A stretch of 49,298 bases of DNA from Clostridiaceae bacterium. Lineage in GTDB: Bacteria; Bacillota; Clostridia; DSM-8532. The notes under the pieces were generated by a model. The model searched no databases. It saw nothing but the letters and a program-made list of their open reading frames with translations, and was not told the origin of the DNA. The position numbers and the translations under genes were made by a program. The stretch spans positions 1 through 49,298 of the forward strand of contig JAAYFY010000047.1 in assembly GCA_012728015.1 (NCBI GenBank), in the 5' to 3' direction. Numbering within the stretch: position 1 is the stretch's first letter; the number at the start of each line of letters is the position of its first letter. Of this stretch, positions 24,810 to 32,677 are shown one piece after another.

Positions 24810-25373
24810 ATGAATAAGTCATACAAAATTACGATAGCGGGCCTGGAAAGGGAATTGCCTCTTTGCAGCGTCAGTGAAGATCTTAAGATAGCGGCTTTTG
24901 TTATTCTCGGCGATGTGGAGCTGACCTCTGCCTGTGCCGCAGAGCTGGTAAAAAGGATCCCCGAGCATGATATCATGATAACCGCCGAGGCCAAGGGAAT
25001 CCCGCTGATCCATGAAATGGCGCGCCAAATGGGCGAAAATAAGTATCTTGTGGCGAGAAAAGCCGAAAAGCTTTACATGGTCGATCCCATAAATGTGGAA
25101 GTGCAGTCTATTACCACCGCGAGGAAACAGACCCTCTATATCGATAAGAACGATGCGCTGCATCTTAAGGGAAAACGGGTTTTAATCATCGACGATGTTA
25201 TCAGTACAGGAGAGTCCATCTTCGCGGTTGAGAAGCTTGTTAAAATGTCTGGCGGAACAGTGGTGGGAAAGGCTGCCATACTGGCAGAAGGCGATGCCAA
25301 GTACAGGGAAGATATCATTTATCTTGAATACCTCCCCCTGTTCAACAGGGACGGTGAGATAATCGATACCTGA
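24810..25373 (+). CDS. Phosphoribosyltransferase (adenine phosphoribosyltransferase-like)
   Basis: Type I PRTase fold protein, 187 aa. The PRPP-binding motif is VLIIDDVISTGES (about residues 128-140) and the pyrophosphate loop region is ITAEAKGIPLIHEMA. It is close in size to Apt/Xpt. The N-terminus (YKITIAGLERELPLCSVSED) differs from housekeeping Apt, and such divergent copies are common in Clostridia with unknown base specificity. The ATG at 24810 has GGGGTGAT 7 nt upstream; the longer frame to 24723 lacks a site. It is transcribed divergently from the secreted-protein gene and stands alone. Confidence 0.85.
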   Translation: MNKSYKITIAGLERELPLCSVSEDLKIAAFVILGDVELTSACAAELVKRIPEHDIMITAEAKGIPLIHEMARQMGENKYLVARKAEKLYMVDPINVEVQSITTARKQTLYIDKNDALHLKGKRVLIIDDVISTGESIFAVEKLVKMSGGTVVGKAAILAEGDAKYREDIIYLEYLPLFNRDGEIIDT

Positions 25374-25418
25374 AAACCGCAGGAACCGCTTTACCGCGGT
25401 ATGCCAAAAGGGTGAACA

Positions 25419-25445
25419 AAAGGCTATGATTGATTCATAGCCTTT
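25419..25445. terminator. Perfect 11-bp hairpin after the phosphoribosyltransferase gene
   Basis: AAAGGCTATGA pairs with TCATAGCCTTT around TTGAT. The T-run is short on both strands (CCTTTCATG on plus, CCTTTTGTTC on minus), so it may act from both directions. Confidence 0.6.
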
Positions 25446-25474
25446 CATGATATAAAAACTACCTCCGGATTATG

Positions 25475-25500
25475 ATGGTTCATATTAAGAACCATTTTTT
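25475..25500 (+). terminator. Short hairpin with T-run
   Basis: ATGGTTC pairs with GAACCAT around ATATTAA and is followed by TTTTT on the plus strand. It probably reinforces termination of the phosphoribosyltransferase transcript. Confidence 0.5.
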
Positions 25501-25633
25501 CTCTCTGTTCAGTCTTTGGGGGGGCAAAGACATCTGGGGTTTATATTGGACAACCATCCGGAGTTTATATAAACCCTTATACCATATTATACCCATTTGG
25601 AAAAACCAATCAAGTGATTTTAGTCATCTTTTC

Positions 25634-25650
25634 CAGTGCAATTTGCACTG
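25634..25650. repeat. 17-bp perfect palindrome
   Basis: CAGTGCAA and TTGCACTG flank a single central base, 4 nt beyond the stop of the histidine-kinase gene. There is no T-run on either side, so it looks more like a protein-binding site than a terminator. No partner copy was found nearby. Confidence 0.5.
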
Positions 25651-25654
25651 ATTG

Positions 25655-27214
25655 TTACGGCTGAAAGTCATTTATGACCAGCGGGATGGAAGCGTGAACC
25701 ATAAATCCCCTGTCGTCCTCAAAGCTGCTGAATCCGACTATGCCCCCAAGGCTTTTTGCCCGTTCCTCCATGCCCTTAAGACCGTTTCCTTTAATAACCT
25801 TTTTGCACCCTTTTCCGTTATCAATAATATGGATGTGCAGCAAGCCCGTTTTTTCCCTGACCGATATTGTTATCTGATCGGCTTTTCCATGCCTGATGGC
25901 ATTGGTGGTCGCTTCCTGGCAGATCCTGTATATGGCTTTGATTTGCTCATCGGTCAGTTTCCCCGGCCACCCGGAACGGATCACATCAAGCCTGACGCCT
26001 ATTTCTTCCATACGGCCCGCCATCTCGTCCAACAGCGGCCAAAGCGGTAACTGGTCCTCCCCGAACCCGGTGGCGTGCGCCGCGATTTCACCGATGCCCC
26101 TGTCTATATCGCTAATAACCTGTCTGAGCCTCATTATGGCCTTTTCAGGATGCCTGTCCAGGATCAGGCGATTGCTTTCCAGGGTGTGAAGGGCAAGGTT
26201 AAGGGAATGCCCCATCACGTCATGGATCTCTTTTGCAAGGGTGTTCCTTTCCTCAAGGGCGGCCAGATGGGCTATCCGGTCCTGGAGCCTTTTTATGCTG
26301 CTGTTCATCTTCACAAGCTCTTCATTCTTTTCCTTCAGTTTGTTAATGGCAGCTTTAAGGGCGGTATCGTCATGTATGAGACATATCAGGCCGAGCCTGC
26401 GCTGCAGCAGTGTTTTGGAAGGGCGAATTGAAACGGTGTACAATCCTTTATTATTCTCTACCTCCTGCACCCTTTCCTGCTGCCCCGGTTCCCTGAAATG
26501 CCGGGTCTCCCTGGCGCAGGCGTCATAGATGACCTGAAATGTTTCCAGGCCAAGCATGGCGCATGCAGGATTCATGTATGTCATGTTCCCCCTGCTGTCC
26601 AGAATAAAGACAGGCTCGCTGTAAAGCTCCAGGCTCCTCTTTAACCCCAGCGACAAGGTGATAAGCATCCCAAGCCGGGCCGAACCAAAGAACAACAGGC
26701 TGAAAATCGTCAAAGCGATTATGGGCCCGATGGCAGGCAGATAAACAGGCTGATGGAACGAAACCAGGATTTTGAACGTGAAGGACGCCTGGGCAAATAC
26801 CACCATGAACACTTCAAAAGGGGATATCCTTATCCTCTGTGCCACGGTCACCGCCAGCACGACGCAGCCCGCCACCCGCAGCAAGTATTCCAGTCCAGAA
26901 TTCAGCCTGTACAGCAGGCCGGGCTTTTGGATGCCGGAAACCGGTTCAAGGATGAGTGTTTGATCTGTAAGGATGCATACGATAAGGCAAATGGCCGGTA
27001 AAGAGTAAAGCAGCGCTACAAGGAGCCGGTCCATGCTCTTTCTCCTAAAAAGGACCAGCCCAAAGCACAGCAGGGCAACCGCTCCCAGAACGCCTCCCGC
27101 AGATGATAGAACCGCAAAGACATGCCGGAGTTCTGTTCCCTGGGCAAGCAGGGCAAAAAAATCCAGCATCAGGGAGAGGACCGCAAAAAAATGAACGGCA
27201 ATAAAGCTGCTCAC
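25655..27214 (-). CDS. NarL-type sensor histidine kinase with membrane and PAS domains
   Basis: Histidine kinase of the HisKA_3 class, at least 519 aa. The N-terminal third is hydrophobic (about six helices), followed by a PAS domain (ELYSEPVFILDSRGNMTYMN), a coiled coil, the phospho-acceptor His in NTLAKEIHDVMGHSLN, and an ATPase domain with EATTNAIRHGKA and GNGLKGMEERAKSLGG. The given start is GTG 27214, which has no Shine-Dalgarno. The frame continues upstream without ATG, GTG or TTG to a stop at 27326-27328 and encodes another hydrophobic helix; a GGAGGGGG site precedes an ACG at 27307. The true protein is thus probably about 550 aa with an unusual start. Partner of the LuxR-type regulator just upstream. 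Confidence 0.85.
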   Translation of the reverse strand: MSSFIAVHFFAVLSLMLDFFALLAQGTELRHVFAVLSSAGGVLGAVALLCFGLVLFRRKSMDRLLVALLYSLPAICLIVCILTDQTLILEPVSGIQKPGLLYRLNSGLEYLLRVAGCVVLAVTVAQRIRISPFEVFMVVFAQASFTFKILVSFHQPVYLPAIGPIIALTIFSLLFFGSARLGMLITLSLGLKRSLELYSEPVFILDSRGNMTYMNPACAMLGLETFQVIYDACARETRHFREPGQQERVQEVENNKGLYTVSIRPSKTLLQRRLGLICLIHDDTALKAAINKLKEKNEELVKMNSSIKRLQDRIAHLAALEERNTLAKEIHDVMGHSLNLALHTLESNRLILDRHPEKAIMRLRQVISDIDRGIGEIAAHATGFGEDQLPLWPLLDEMAGRMEEIGVRLDVIRSGWPGKLTDEQIKAIYRICQEATTNAIRHGKADQITISVREKTGLLHIHIIDNGKGCKKVIKGNGLKGMEERAKSLGGIVGFSSFEDDRGFMVHASIPLVINDFQP

Positions 27215-27354
27215 CAGTTCGGTTTTAATGGAGGCATGGTATATATACGCCGTGTATGCCGATAAACCCGCTATACAGACAGTGTATACCAGAATGCTTA
27301 AAGTCGTAGCGCCACCCCCTCCGGATCATAACGCGGCCGGGCGCCAATCCGGCT

Positions 27355-27996
27355 TCAGATTAAATTGTGCTTCAGGGCAAACATGACCAGCTGTGCCCGG
27401 TTGCCCGTTCCGGTGATTTCCAGCAGACGGGTAATCTTGTTTTTTACCGTTCCATTGGCGTACCCGAAGATCTCAGCGATGTCACTGTTGTTCTTTCCTT
27501 CACTGATGCATCTTATGATCTCTATATCCTCTTCCTTGAGCATATCCAGTACCTTGTCGCGCTTATTCTCGGCCTTTTTTCTCCTGTCCGCTGACTCCAG
27601 AAGGCCTTTGATCTCACCACTGATTATGCTGTGTCCCCAATGAACGCACTGGATCAGGACTTTCAGGCGGTCCGGCGGCGTATCCTTCAACAGGTAGGCA
27701 TCCGCGCCGTTCATAAAAGCCCTGAGGATATGGTCATTTTCTTCCAGGGACGTCAGGATTATAACCTTGATACCTGGGCAAAGGGCCTTTATCCTGGCAA
27801 TGGCATCAATCCCGTCCAACACAGGCATCTTTATGTCCATCAATACAACATCGGGCTTTATCTCCCTGCATATTTCGCAGGCCTGGATTCCATCGTGGGC
27901 CACTCCCGCAACCTCAAAACCGCTGAAGCTTTCCAGGACAATTTTCAGGCTGTCTGTTAAGAGAGCGTGATCATCCGCTATCAATACCCGTATCAT
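27355..27996 (-). CDS. NarL/LuxR-type response regulator
   Basis: Response regulator, 213 aa. The receiver domain (1-120) has DDHALLTDSLK, the phospho-acceptor Asp in VVLMDIKMPVLDG and the conserved Lys in YLLKDTPP. The C-terminal LuxR-type helix-turn-helix lies at about 148-210 (NNSDIAEIFGYANGTVKNKI). The start at 27996 has GGAGG 10 nt upstream. It is encoded between a degenerate sensor and a full sensor kinase in one minus-strand operon. Target promoters are unknown. The operon promoter at 29368-29396 could be autoregulated. Confidence 0.92.
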   Translation of the reverse strand: MIRVLIADDHALLTDSLKIVLESFSGFEVAGVAHDGIQACEICREIKPDVVLMDIKMPVLDGIDAIARIKALCPGIKVIILTSLEENDHILRAFMNGADAYLLKDTPPDRLKVLIQCVHWGHSIISGEIKGLLESADRRKKAENKRDKVLDMLKEEDIEIIRCISEGKNNSDIAEIFGYANGTVKNKITRLLEITGTGNRAQLVMFALKHNLI

Positions 27997-28023
27997 AGCC
28001 CAAACCTCCTTTTCTTCGGTATC

Positions 28024-28917
28024 CTATTCCATATCTTCGGGTTTTTCGCGTGCCGCGGGTTTCAGGTTCAACTTTTTTACGGTAGCCCGTATTTCCTCAA
28101 TAGCGCTCCGAGTAAAATCCAGCAGCTGGTCGTTCATCATCCTTACCCTATGATGAAAACCGGGGCCAGCGGCTGCTTCGGATTCGAGCCGGGCCACATC
28201 CTGGCGGATCCTGCCGATATAGGCATTGGCGGCAGAATTGACCTTGTCAAGTATCCTGGCCCGTTCTTTTTCCATGGCCAGATGTCGTATGGCCTTTGTC
28301 ACCCGTTGTTTTCTTTCAAAGGCCAGCTCCAGCTGCCTGTTTTTCCCGGACAGCTCCATTTGCAGCTCAACCATCTCAGACACATCGCGTAGGGTGATAA
28401 TCCTGCCGAACACCTTATCCTTTGCCTGGAGGATTGAACCCCTATACTGGAGATGGACGGGCTTTCCATCCCCTATGGTGATCCGGCCTTCCGAAAGGGA
28501 GCCAGAATCGTTTAGAGCGCCTGCTTCCATGAGCCTTGTATAAATATCCTCAAGCCTGTCAGAAAGCCTGATGGCCTTGAGCCCATCATGGACATAAACT
28601 ACACGGCCTTTCTTGTCGTAGATGATTATGGCCTCGGAAAAGCCGTCAAGAATATTGAGGGGAGACAGGTACTTTTGATCCCTTCTGGTTAAGGGCATAG
28701 CCTTCATATTCGCGGCCAAACCGCCAAGGAACAGAAAAATGTGCAAACCATCATGGACAATATCCCGTTTTGACAGATAAATCACCGGTAATGCCGCGAT
28801 GCTCAACAGCAGCAACGCGACAATGACAGAATCGGCGGTGGATTTTCGCTCCAGGGGTTTGCAGCAGAGCACCACGACTGCCGACATCACCAGGCATAAC
28901 ATGCCGGGCACAATCAA
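28024..28917 (-). CDS. Membrane PAS sensor with degenerate histidine-kinase dimerisation region, no ATPase domain
   Basis: A 297-residue protein with two or three N-terminal helices (CLVMSAVVVLCC and VIVALLLLSIAALPVIYL), a PAS domain (ILDGFSEAIIIYDKKGRVVY, about residues 88-190), and a coiled coil ending in a region that aligns by eye with the HisKA_3 motif (MEKERARILDKVNSAANAYI). At the place of the phospho-acceptor EIHD there is KVNS, and the protein stops without an ATPase domain. It may be a non-catalytic partner of the kinase at 25655-27214, which has the same layout with a working motif. The start overlaps the stop of the upstream membrane-protein gene (ATGA). Confidence 0.75.
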   Translation of the reverse strand: MIVPGMLCLVMSAVVVLCCKPLERKSTADSVIVALLLLSIAALPVIYLSKRDIVHDGLHIFLFLGGLAANMKAMPLTRRDQKYLSPLNILDGFSEAIIIYDKKGRVVYVHDGLKAIRLSDRLEDIYTRLMEAGALNDSGSLSEGRITIGDGKPVHLQYRGSILQAKDKVFGRIITLRDVSEMVELQMELSGKNRQLELAFERKQRVTKAIRHLAMEKERARILDKVNSAANAYIGRIRQDVARLESEAAAGPGFHHRVRMMNDQLLDFTRSAIEEIRATVKKLNLKPAAREKPEDME

Positions 28918-29315
28918 ATTTCAAAGTTTATAACGGCATTTGCCCACCCGCTGTTGTGAATAAGAAACAGCACCTGGCCCATGGACATCAGGTGGATGCC
29001 ATGGGATAATGCCTTCAGCCAGCGCCTTTGGGTATAAAATCCAGCAAAGAGCAGCAGGGCTGATTTAAAAAGATAGGCGGAGGATACTTTCATTATAACA
29101 GAGAACCTGAACATCCCTGTTGATGACGCGTAAAAAACAAGCAGGGAGCTGCATTCATGGACAAACACAAAGAATGCCAGATAAAGGAACGACCTCTTAG
29201 CCCTCGCCGATGAACTGCCGGTTAGCACAAGGGTGCAGCCACAGCCCGACAGGGCTATGCAGAAGGTTATGAGTATGCTGAGCATCAACCTTTCATTATG
29301 GACAAAAAAGCTCAT
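28914..29315 (-). CDS. Small membrane protein, first gene of the NarL-type signalling operon
   Basis: A 133-residue protein with about four transmembrane helices (LSILITFCIALSGCGCTLVL, FLYLAFFVFVHECSSLLVFY, SAYLFKSALLLFAGFY, MGQVLFLIHNSGW). I do not recognise the family. The start ATG at 29315 has GGAG 8 nt upstream. The stop overlaps the start of the degenerate sensor, so the two halves may form one split sensor: together they resemble the seven-helix N-terminus of the kinase encoded downstream. Confidence 0.75.
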   Translation of the reverse strand: MSFFVHNERLMLSILITFCIALSGCGCTLVLTGSSSARAKRSFLYLAFFVFVHECSSLLVFYASSTGMFRFSVIMKVSSAYLFKSALLLFAGFYTQRRWLKALSHGIHLMSMGQVLFLIHNSGWANAVINFEI

Positions 29316-29353
29316 ACTTCAAACTCCGCCAATTACCGACAGATCTCATTCAT

Positions 29354-29382
29354 TTGTACTATTTTTTATTATATACTATGCA
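29354..29382 (+). promoter_or_regulatory. Candidate sigma-A promoter for the TVP38-family gene
   Basis: TTGTAC (29354-29359), a 17-nt spacer and TATGCA (29377-29382), about 80 nt upstream of the start at 29467 and overlapping the opposite promoter. Confidence 0.35.
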
Positions 29383-29396
29383 ACCAGCAGTTACAA
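29368..29396 (-). promoter_or_regulatory. Sigma-A promoter of the NarL-type signalling operon
   Basis: On the minus strand TTGTAA (29391-29396), a 17-nt spacer and TATAAT (29368-29373), with the first gene starting about 45 nt downstream. It overlaps the candidate promoter of the divergent TVP38 gene, so the two directions may compete. Confidence 0.55.
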
Positions 29397-29466
29397 AAAA
29401 ATCCCATGCCATGGCTTGGGGACTATCGCCATAGAATATATAAGCATCCATTCAGGGCAGGTTGAT

Positions 29467-30150
29467 ATGAATAAGAGGCAGCGGCATACCCTCTTCAAAT
29501 CCATTCTCGCCATTTCGGCGCTGGTGGCGGGCATTGCCTTATCGGTAAGGTATCTGCCGCTTATAACGCGGCTTGCAAAAAATCCCGACGCCTTTGCGGA
29601 ATACATCGCCTCGTTCGGTTATGGCGGGTACCTGGTCTTCGTTTTGCTGGAGATAATCCAGGTCGTGATTGCCGTCATACCGGGAGACATTTTCCACATA
29701 ACGGCCGGCTACATTTTTCGAATGCCTCTCGGATTCCTGCTGGCCTACGGCGGCGAAGCGGCCGGGGCTGTCATAGCCTTTCTGCTGGCAAGGCTTTTTG
29801 GAGAAAAAATAGTATCCCGATTCGTTCAAAAGGAACAGCTGGAAAGGATGGGCAGCCTGCTCAACTCTGCCGGGGGGATCGTCGGGACGCTGGTCTTATG
29901 CCTTATTCCTGCAGTTCCCAAGGATGTTCTTGTTTATGCGGCAGGCATTACCCCCATAAAGCCTTCCCGGTTTCTTACCGTCTTTCTCCTTTGCAGGATT
30001 CCTGACATACTTGTGAAATCGGGCGGCGGCGCGGCTTTCAGCCGGCGGGATTATGCCGGTCTGATTGTCGTGATGCTGTCTTTCCTGGCCCTGCTTGGCA
30101 TCGGATATATCCTGAAAAAAAGGTTTATTGATTCGCAGCGGTTGAAATAA
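29467..30150 (+). CDS. TVP38/TMEM64 (DedA-superfamily) membrane protein
   Basis: Polytopic inner-membrane protein, 227 aa, with about six helices. The SNARE-associated/VTT core is seen as YLVFVLLEIIQVVIAVIPGD, AGAVIAFLLARLFGEKIV and LCLIPAVPKDVLVYAAGITP, which includes the family P-x-x-P-K region. The family is linked to lipid scrambling or undecaprenyl-phosphate recycling in bacteria, but this member is untested. The ATG at 29467 is preceded by CAGGTTG. Its gene is divergent from the signalling operon and is followed after 100 nt by the CYTH gene. Confidence 0.85.
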   Translation: MNKRQRHTLFKSILAISALVAGIALSVRYLPLITRLAKNPDAFAEYIASFGYGGYLVFVLLEIIQVVIAVIPGDIFHITAGYIFRMPLGFLLAYGGEAAGAVIAFLLARLFGEKIVSRFVQKEQLERMGSLLNSAGGIVGTLVLCLIPAVPKDVLVYAAGITPIKPSRFLTVFLLCRIPDILVKSGGGAAFSRRDYAGLIVVMLSFLALLGIGYILKKRFIDSQRLK

Positions 30151-30249
30151 CCTCCCTGAACCGGTATATTGTAAGCGTATCCATCCCTTTTTTCAAAGAG
30201 GCGTTTAAAATGCACGGCCATATCGGTGGGCGATATTGGGAGATGGAAT

Positions 30250-30729
30250 ATGGGAAAAGAGATTGAAAGAAAATTCCTGGTGAAGGATCATTCCTACAGA
30301 AACAATGCCGTTGCCTGCAAGGCTTACCGTCAGGGGTATATCTCCATCGGTCCCGACAGGATTGTCCGGGTCAGGACCGATGGCGAGAAGGCTTTTCTGA
30401 CCCTGAAAGGGCACTCCCACGGCGCTGTGCGGCTGGAATACGAATATGAAATCCCCCTGACCGACGCCGAAGACATACTGGCATCAATGTGTGAGAAACC
30501 CATTATCGAGAAACACCGCTATACCGTTTTCCATGAAGGTATGGCATGGGAAGTAGACGAGTTTGACGGCGAAAACCAGGGACTCTATATCGCCGAGATA
30601 GAGCTTGAGCTGGAAGACCAAAGCCTCATCCTTCCTCCCTGGGTTGGACCCGAGGTAACGGGTGATCCCAGGTACTATAACGCAAATCTGGTTAAATTCC
30701 CTTACAAGAGTTGGAAGCAGCAGGGATAA
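30250..30729 (+). CDS. CYTH-domain protein (triphosphate tunnel metalloenzyme-like)
   Basis: Small cytosolic protein, 159 aa, the size of bacterial single-domain CYTH proteins. The diagnostic N-terminal motif EIERKF is present, followed by RVRTDGEKAFLTLKG, the acidic EYEYEIP strand, IIEKHRY and the late WEVDEFDG and EIELE strands, which together form the metal-binding tunnel. Known members hydrolyse inorganic triphosphate or long polyphosphate. The ATG at 30250 has GGGAGATGG upstream; an earlier in-frame ATG at 30226 has weaker context. It is followed after 86 nt by a DUF3298-type gene on the same strand. Confidence 0.88.
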   Translation: MGKEIERKFLVKDHSYRNNAVACKAYRQGYISIGPDRIVRVRTDGEKAFLTLKGHSHGAVRLEYEYEIPLTDAEDILASMCEKPIIEKHRYTVFHEGMAWEVDEFDGENQGLYIAEIELELEDQSLILPPWVGPEVTGDPRYYNANLVKFPYKSWKQQG

Positions 30730-30815
30730 TCCCATCCGGATTCATTGAAATATTTCGGTCCGAACAGGCACCTAAACAAAGCAGCCTCAATAGAATACTG
30801 TTGAGGTGGTATGGG

Positions 30816-31487
30816 ATGAACTGCGATTTCATCAAGTCACAGGTGTTCAAGGACACTCTCTATTACAGAAGGATTCCGATGGTGAACATCGACCTGACGG
30901 TTCCGAATATGACCGGGCATGATCGCGTGGTATCCCGGTTCAACATGTACTACAGACAGCAGGCAGCCGCCAGTTTCAGCCATGCGAGGACACAACTCTA
31001 TTCCCAGGCGATCAGGCAATACCACAACGCCATGTCACAGGGCTTCCCTTTCCATGGCTTTGAACTGGTCCAGACCTTTGAACCCACATACTGCAAAAAA
31101 CCCGTCATCAGCCTTTACTATGACCGGTACGAGTATACGGGAGGCGCCCATGGCAGTACCTACAGGACCGGCAATACATGGGATCTGGAACGCGGGGACC
31201 TCCTCAGGCTGAGGGATCTGTTCAAACCGGGCTACGATTACAGGAAAATCATCATCAGGACTATTGAAGGCGAGGCCAGGCACCGACAGGCGACAGGGCA
31301 GGTAACGTACCTGGACAATCTCACCGAGAATATCTCCAAATACTACGATGACGGCAATTTCTACCTCTCCGGCGCCGGAATTGTGATCTTCTATCCGCTG
31401 TACACCATCGCTCCATACGTTGCGGGTATCCAGACCTTCACCATACCCTGGGTGCTTTTTGGTGATAGTCTGGCAATCAAGCCGTAA
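30816..31487 (+). CDS. DUF3298/RsiV-like domain protein
   Basis: A 223-residue protein resembling the extracellular part of RsiV-type proteins (DUF4163 plus DUF3298): DLTVPNMTGHDRVVSRFNMYY, then SLYYDRYEYTGGAHGSTYR, and the late DGNFYLSGAGIVIFYPLYTIAP. In the family this fold binds ligands such as lysozyme. Unlike RsiV there is no transmembrane segment or signal peptide from the chosen start, and no sigma-factor gene is nearby, so the protein may stay in the cytosol or use an unrecognised export route. The ATG at 30816 is chosen for GAGGTGG; the longer frame to 30711 overlaps the CYTH gene. Confidence 0.8.
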   Translation: MNCDFIKSQVFKDTLYYRRIPMVNIDLTVPNMTGHDRVVSRFNMYYRQQAAASFSHARTQLYSQAIRQYHNAMSQGFPFHGFELVQTFEPTYCKKPVISLYYDRYEYTGGAHGSTYRTGNTWDLERGDLLRLRDLFKPGYDYRKIIIRTIEGEARHRQATGQVTYLDNLTENISKYYDDGNFYLSGAGIVIFYPLYTIAPYVAGIQTFTIPWVLFGDSLAIKP

Positions 31488-31489
31488 CT

Positions 31490-31514
31490 AAAAAAGGGGG
31501 GTGTCCCCCTTTTT
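31490..31514. terminator. Bidirectional intrinsic terminator
   Basis: AAAAAGGGGG pairs perfectly with CCCCCTTTTT around GTGT between the convergent DUF3298-type gene and prfA. It gives a T-run on either strand. The prfA stop codon overlaps its right arm. Confidence 0.85.
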
Positions 31515-32589
31515 ACTCCTCCTCGCTTGCGCTGAGCTTTTCAGCCTGGTGGGAAGTGATCAGCGCATCCAGGATCTCGTCCATTTCTCCGTTGAGGAAT
31601 TCTTCGATCCTGTACAGCGTGTATCCGATACGGTGGTCGGTGACGCGCCTCTGGGGGAAATTATAAGTCCTGATGCGCTCGCTTCTGTCCCCGGTGCCCA
31701 CCTGCGCCTTCCTGTTCTCAGCCACTTCGCTGTCACGTTTCCGCCTTTCTATTTCGTTGAGCTTCGTCTTAAGCACCCTCATGGCTTTCTCCCTGTTCTT
31801 GTGCTGGGAGCGCTGGTCCTGGCAGGTTACCACTATTCCGGTCGGGATATGGGTGATCCTGATGGCCGAGGATGTCTTGTTGACATGCTGTCCGCCTGCC
31901 CCAGATGCCCGGTAGGTGTCAACTTCAATATCGTTCGGGTTGATTTCGATCTCATCCAGCTCGTCTGCCTCAGGAAGCACGGCGACTGTTACGGTGGAGG
32001 TATGTATCCTGCCGCTGGATTCGGTATCGGGCACCCTCTGGACCCTGTGTACCCCGCTTTCAAACTTGAGGCGGCTGTAAGCTCCCTTACCTTCCACCTC
32101 AAAGACCACTTCCTTGAAACCGCCGATTTCGGTGGGATGGGAATCGATCATATTGACCGCCCAGCCCTTGCTCTCGGCATAATGTGTATACATCCTCATG
32201 AGCTCTGCCGCGAAAAGCGCGGCTTCTTCGCCGCCCGCGCCCGCCCTGATCTCCATGATGACATCCTTCTCATCATTGGGATCCCTGGGCATGAGCAGGA
32301 TCTTCAGCTCCCTTTCGGTCCTTTCCATGCCTGATCCGGCATCTTCCATCTCCTGCCGGATCATCTCCTCAAGCTCCGGGTCCGGTTTTTCATCCAGCAT
32401 GGACCTGGCATCTTCCAGGGCTTTTTTAAAACCTTTCCACTCCCTGTATTTCTCAACAATACCCGAAAGTTCGGAATGCTCCTTCATAAGCTTCATATAA
32501 TGGTTCTGGTCATTGATTGCGCCGGGCTCGGCCAGCCTCATATTAAGTTCTTCAAACCGGCTTTCTATTGCTTCAAGCTTTTCAAACAT
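31513..32589 (-). CDS. prfA: Peptide chain release factor 1
   Basis: Class I release factor recognising UAA and UAG, 358 aa, full length. The peptidyl-tRNA hydrolysis motif [15 protein letters not shown] is present. The codon-recognition tripeptide region reads [16 protein letters not shown], giving P-D-T where E. coli RF1 has P-A-T, which still marks RF1 rather than RF2 (SPF). Start [12 protein letters not shown] at 32589 is chosen from three closely spaced candidates because AGGTG is 6 nt upstream and the sequence matches the family N-terminus. No PrmC methyltransferase gene is adjacent, although in many genomes prmC is next to prfA. Confidence 0.96.
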   Translation of the reverse strand: MFEKLEAIESRFEELNMRLAEPGAINDQNHYMKLMKEHSELSGIVEKYREWKGFKKALEDARSMLDEKPDPELEEMIRQEMEDAGSGMERTERELKILLMPRDPNDEKDVIMEIRAGAGGEEAALFAAELMRMYTHYAESKGWAVNMIDSHPTEIGGFKEVVFEVEGKGAYSRLKFESGVHRVQRVPDTESSGRIHTSTVTVAVLPEADELDEIEINPNDIEVDTYRASGAGGQHVNKTSSAIRITHIPTGIVVTCQDQRSQHKNREKAMRVLKTKLNEIERRKRDSEVAENRKAQVGTGDRSERIRTYNFPQRRVTDHRIGYTLYRIEEFLNGEMDEILDALITSHQAEKLSASEEE

Positions 32590-32647
32590 CATTTTCACCT
32601 CATGCGTCCACGTTCCAAAAGGTGATAAAGGAATGACTGTATTCTGT

Positions 32648-32677
32648 ATTATACTGGTCAGCCTCTCCTGGATACAA
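32648..32677 (-). promoter_or_regulatory. Sigma-A promoter for prfA
   Basis: On the minus strand TTGTAT (32672-32677), an 18-nt spacer and TATAAT (32648-32653). It overlaps the 3' end of the PHP-domain gene, about 55 nt upstream of the prfA start. Confidence 0.5.

Larger units (their letters stand above)
25412..25579 (-). ncRNA. Candidate structured small RNA antisense to the phosphoribosyltransferase 3' end
   Basis: On the minus strand a promoter-like pair TTGATT (25608-25613) and TATAAT (25586-25591) with 16 nt spacing would start RNA near 25579. The following 165 nt hold an inverted repeat (GGGTTTATAT with ATATAAACCC, 25537-25576), the ATGGTTC hairpin, and the 11-bp hairpin at 25419-25445 with CCTTTTGTT behind it. 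An 88-codon frame begins behind GGAGG at 25448 but is otherwise the antisense of the phosphoribosyltransferase gene. It could equally be unrelated intergenic hairpins. Confidence 0.3.

Noticed and set aside
25182-25448. 88-codon minus-strand frame behind a GGAGG
   Set aside because: Mostly antisense of the phosphoribosyltransferase gene, with a 13-nt spacer and a hairpin at its first codons; kept only as part of the possible small RNA.
31501-32334. 277-codon plus-strand frame
   Set aside because: Antisense of prfA, which is unmistakable, and it begins inside the terminator.
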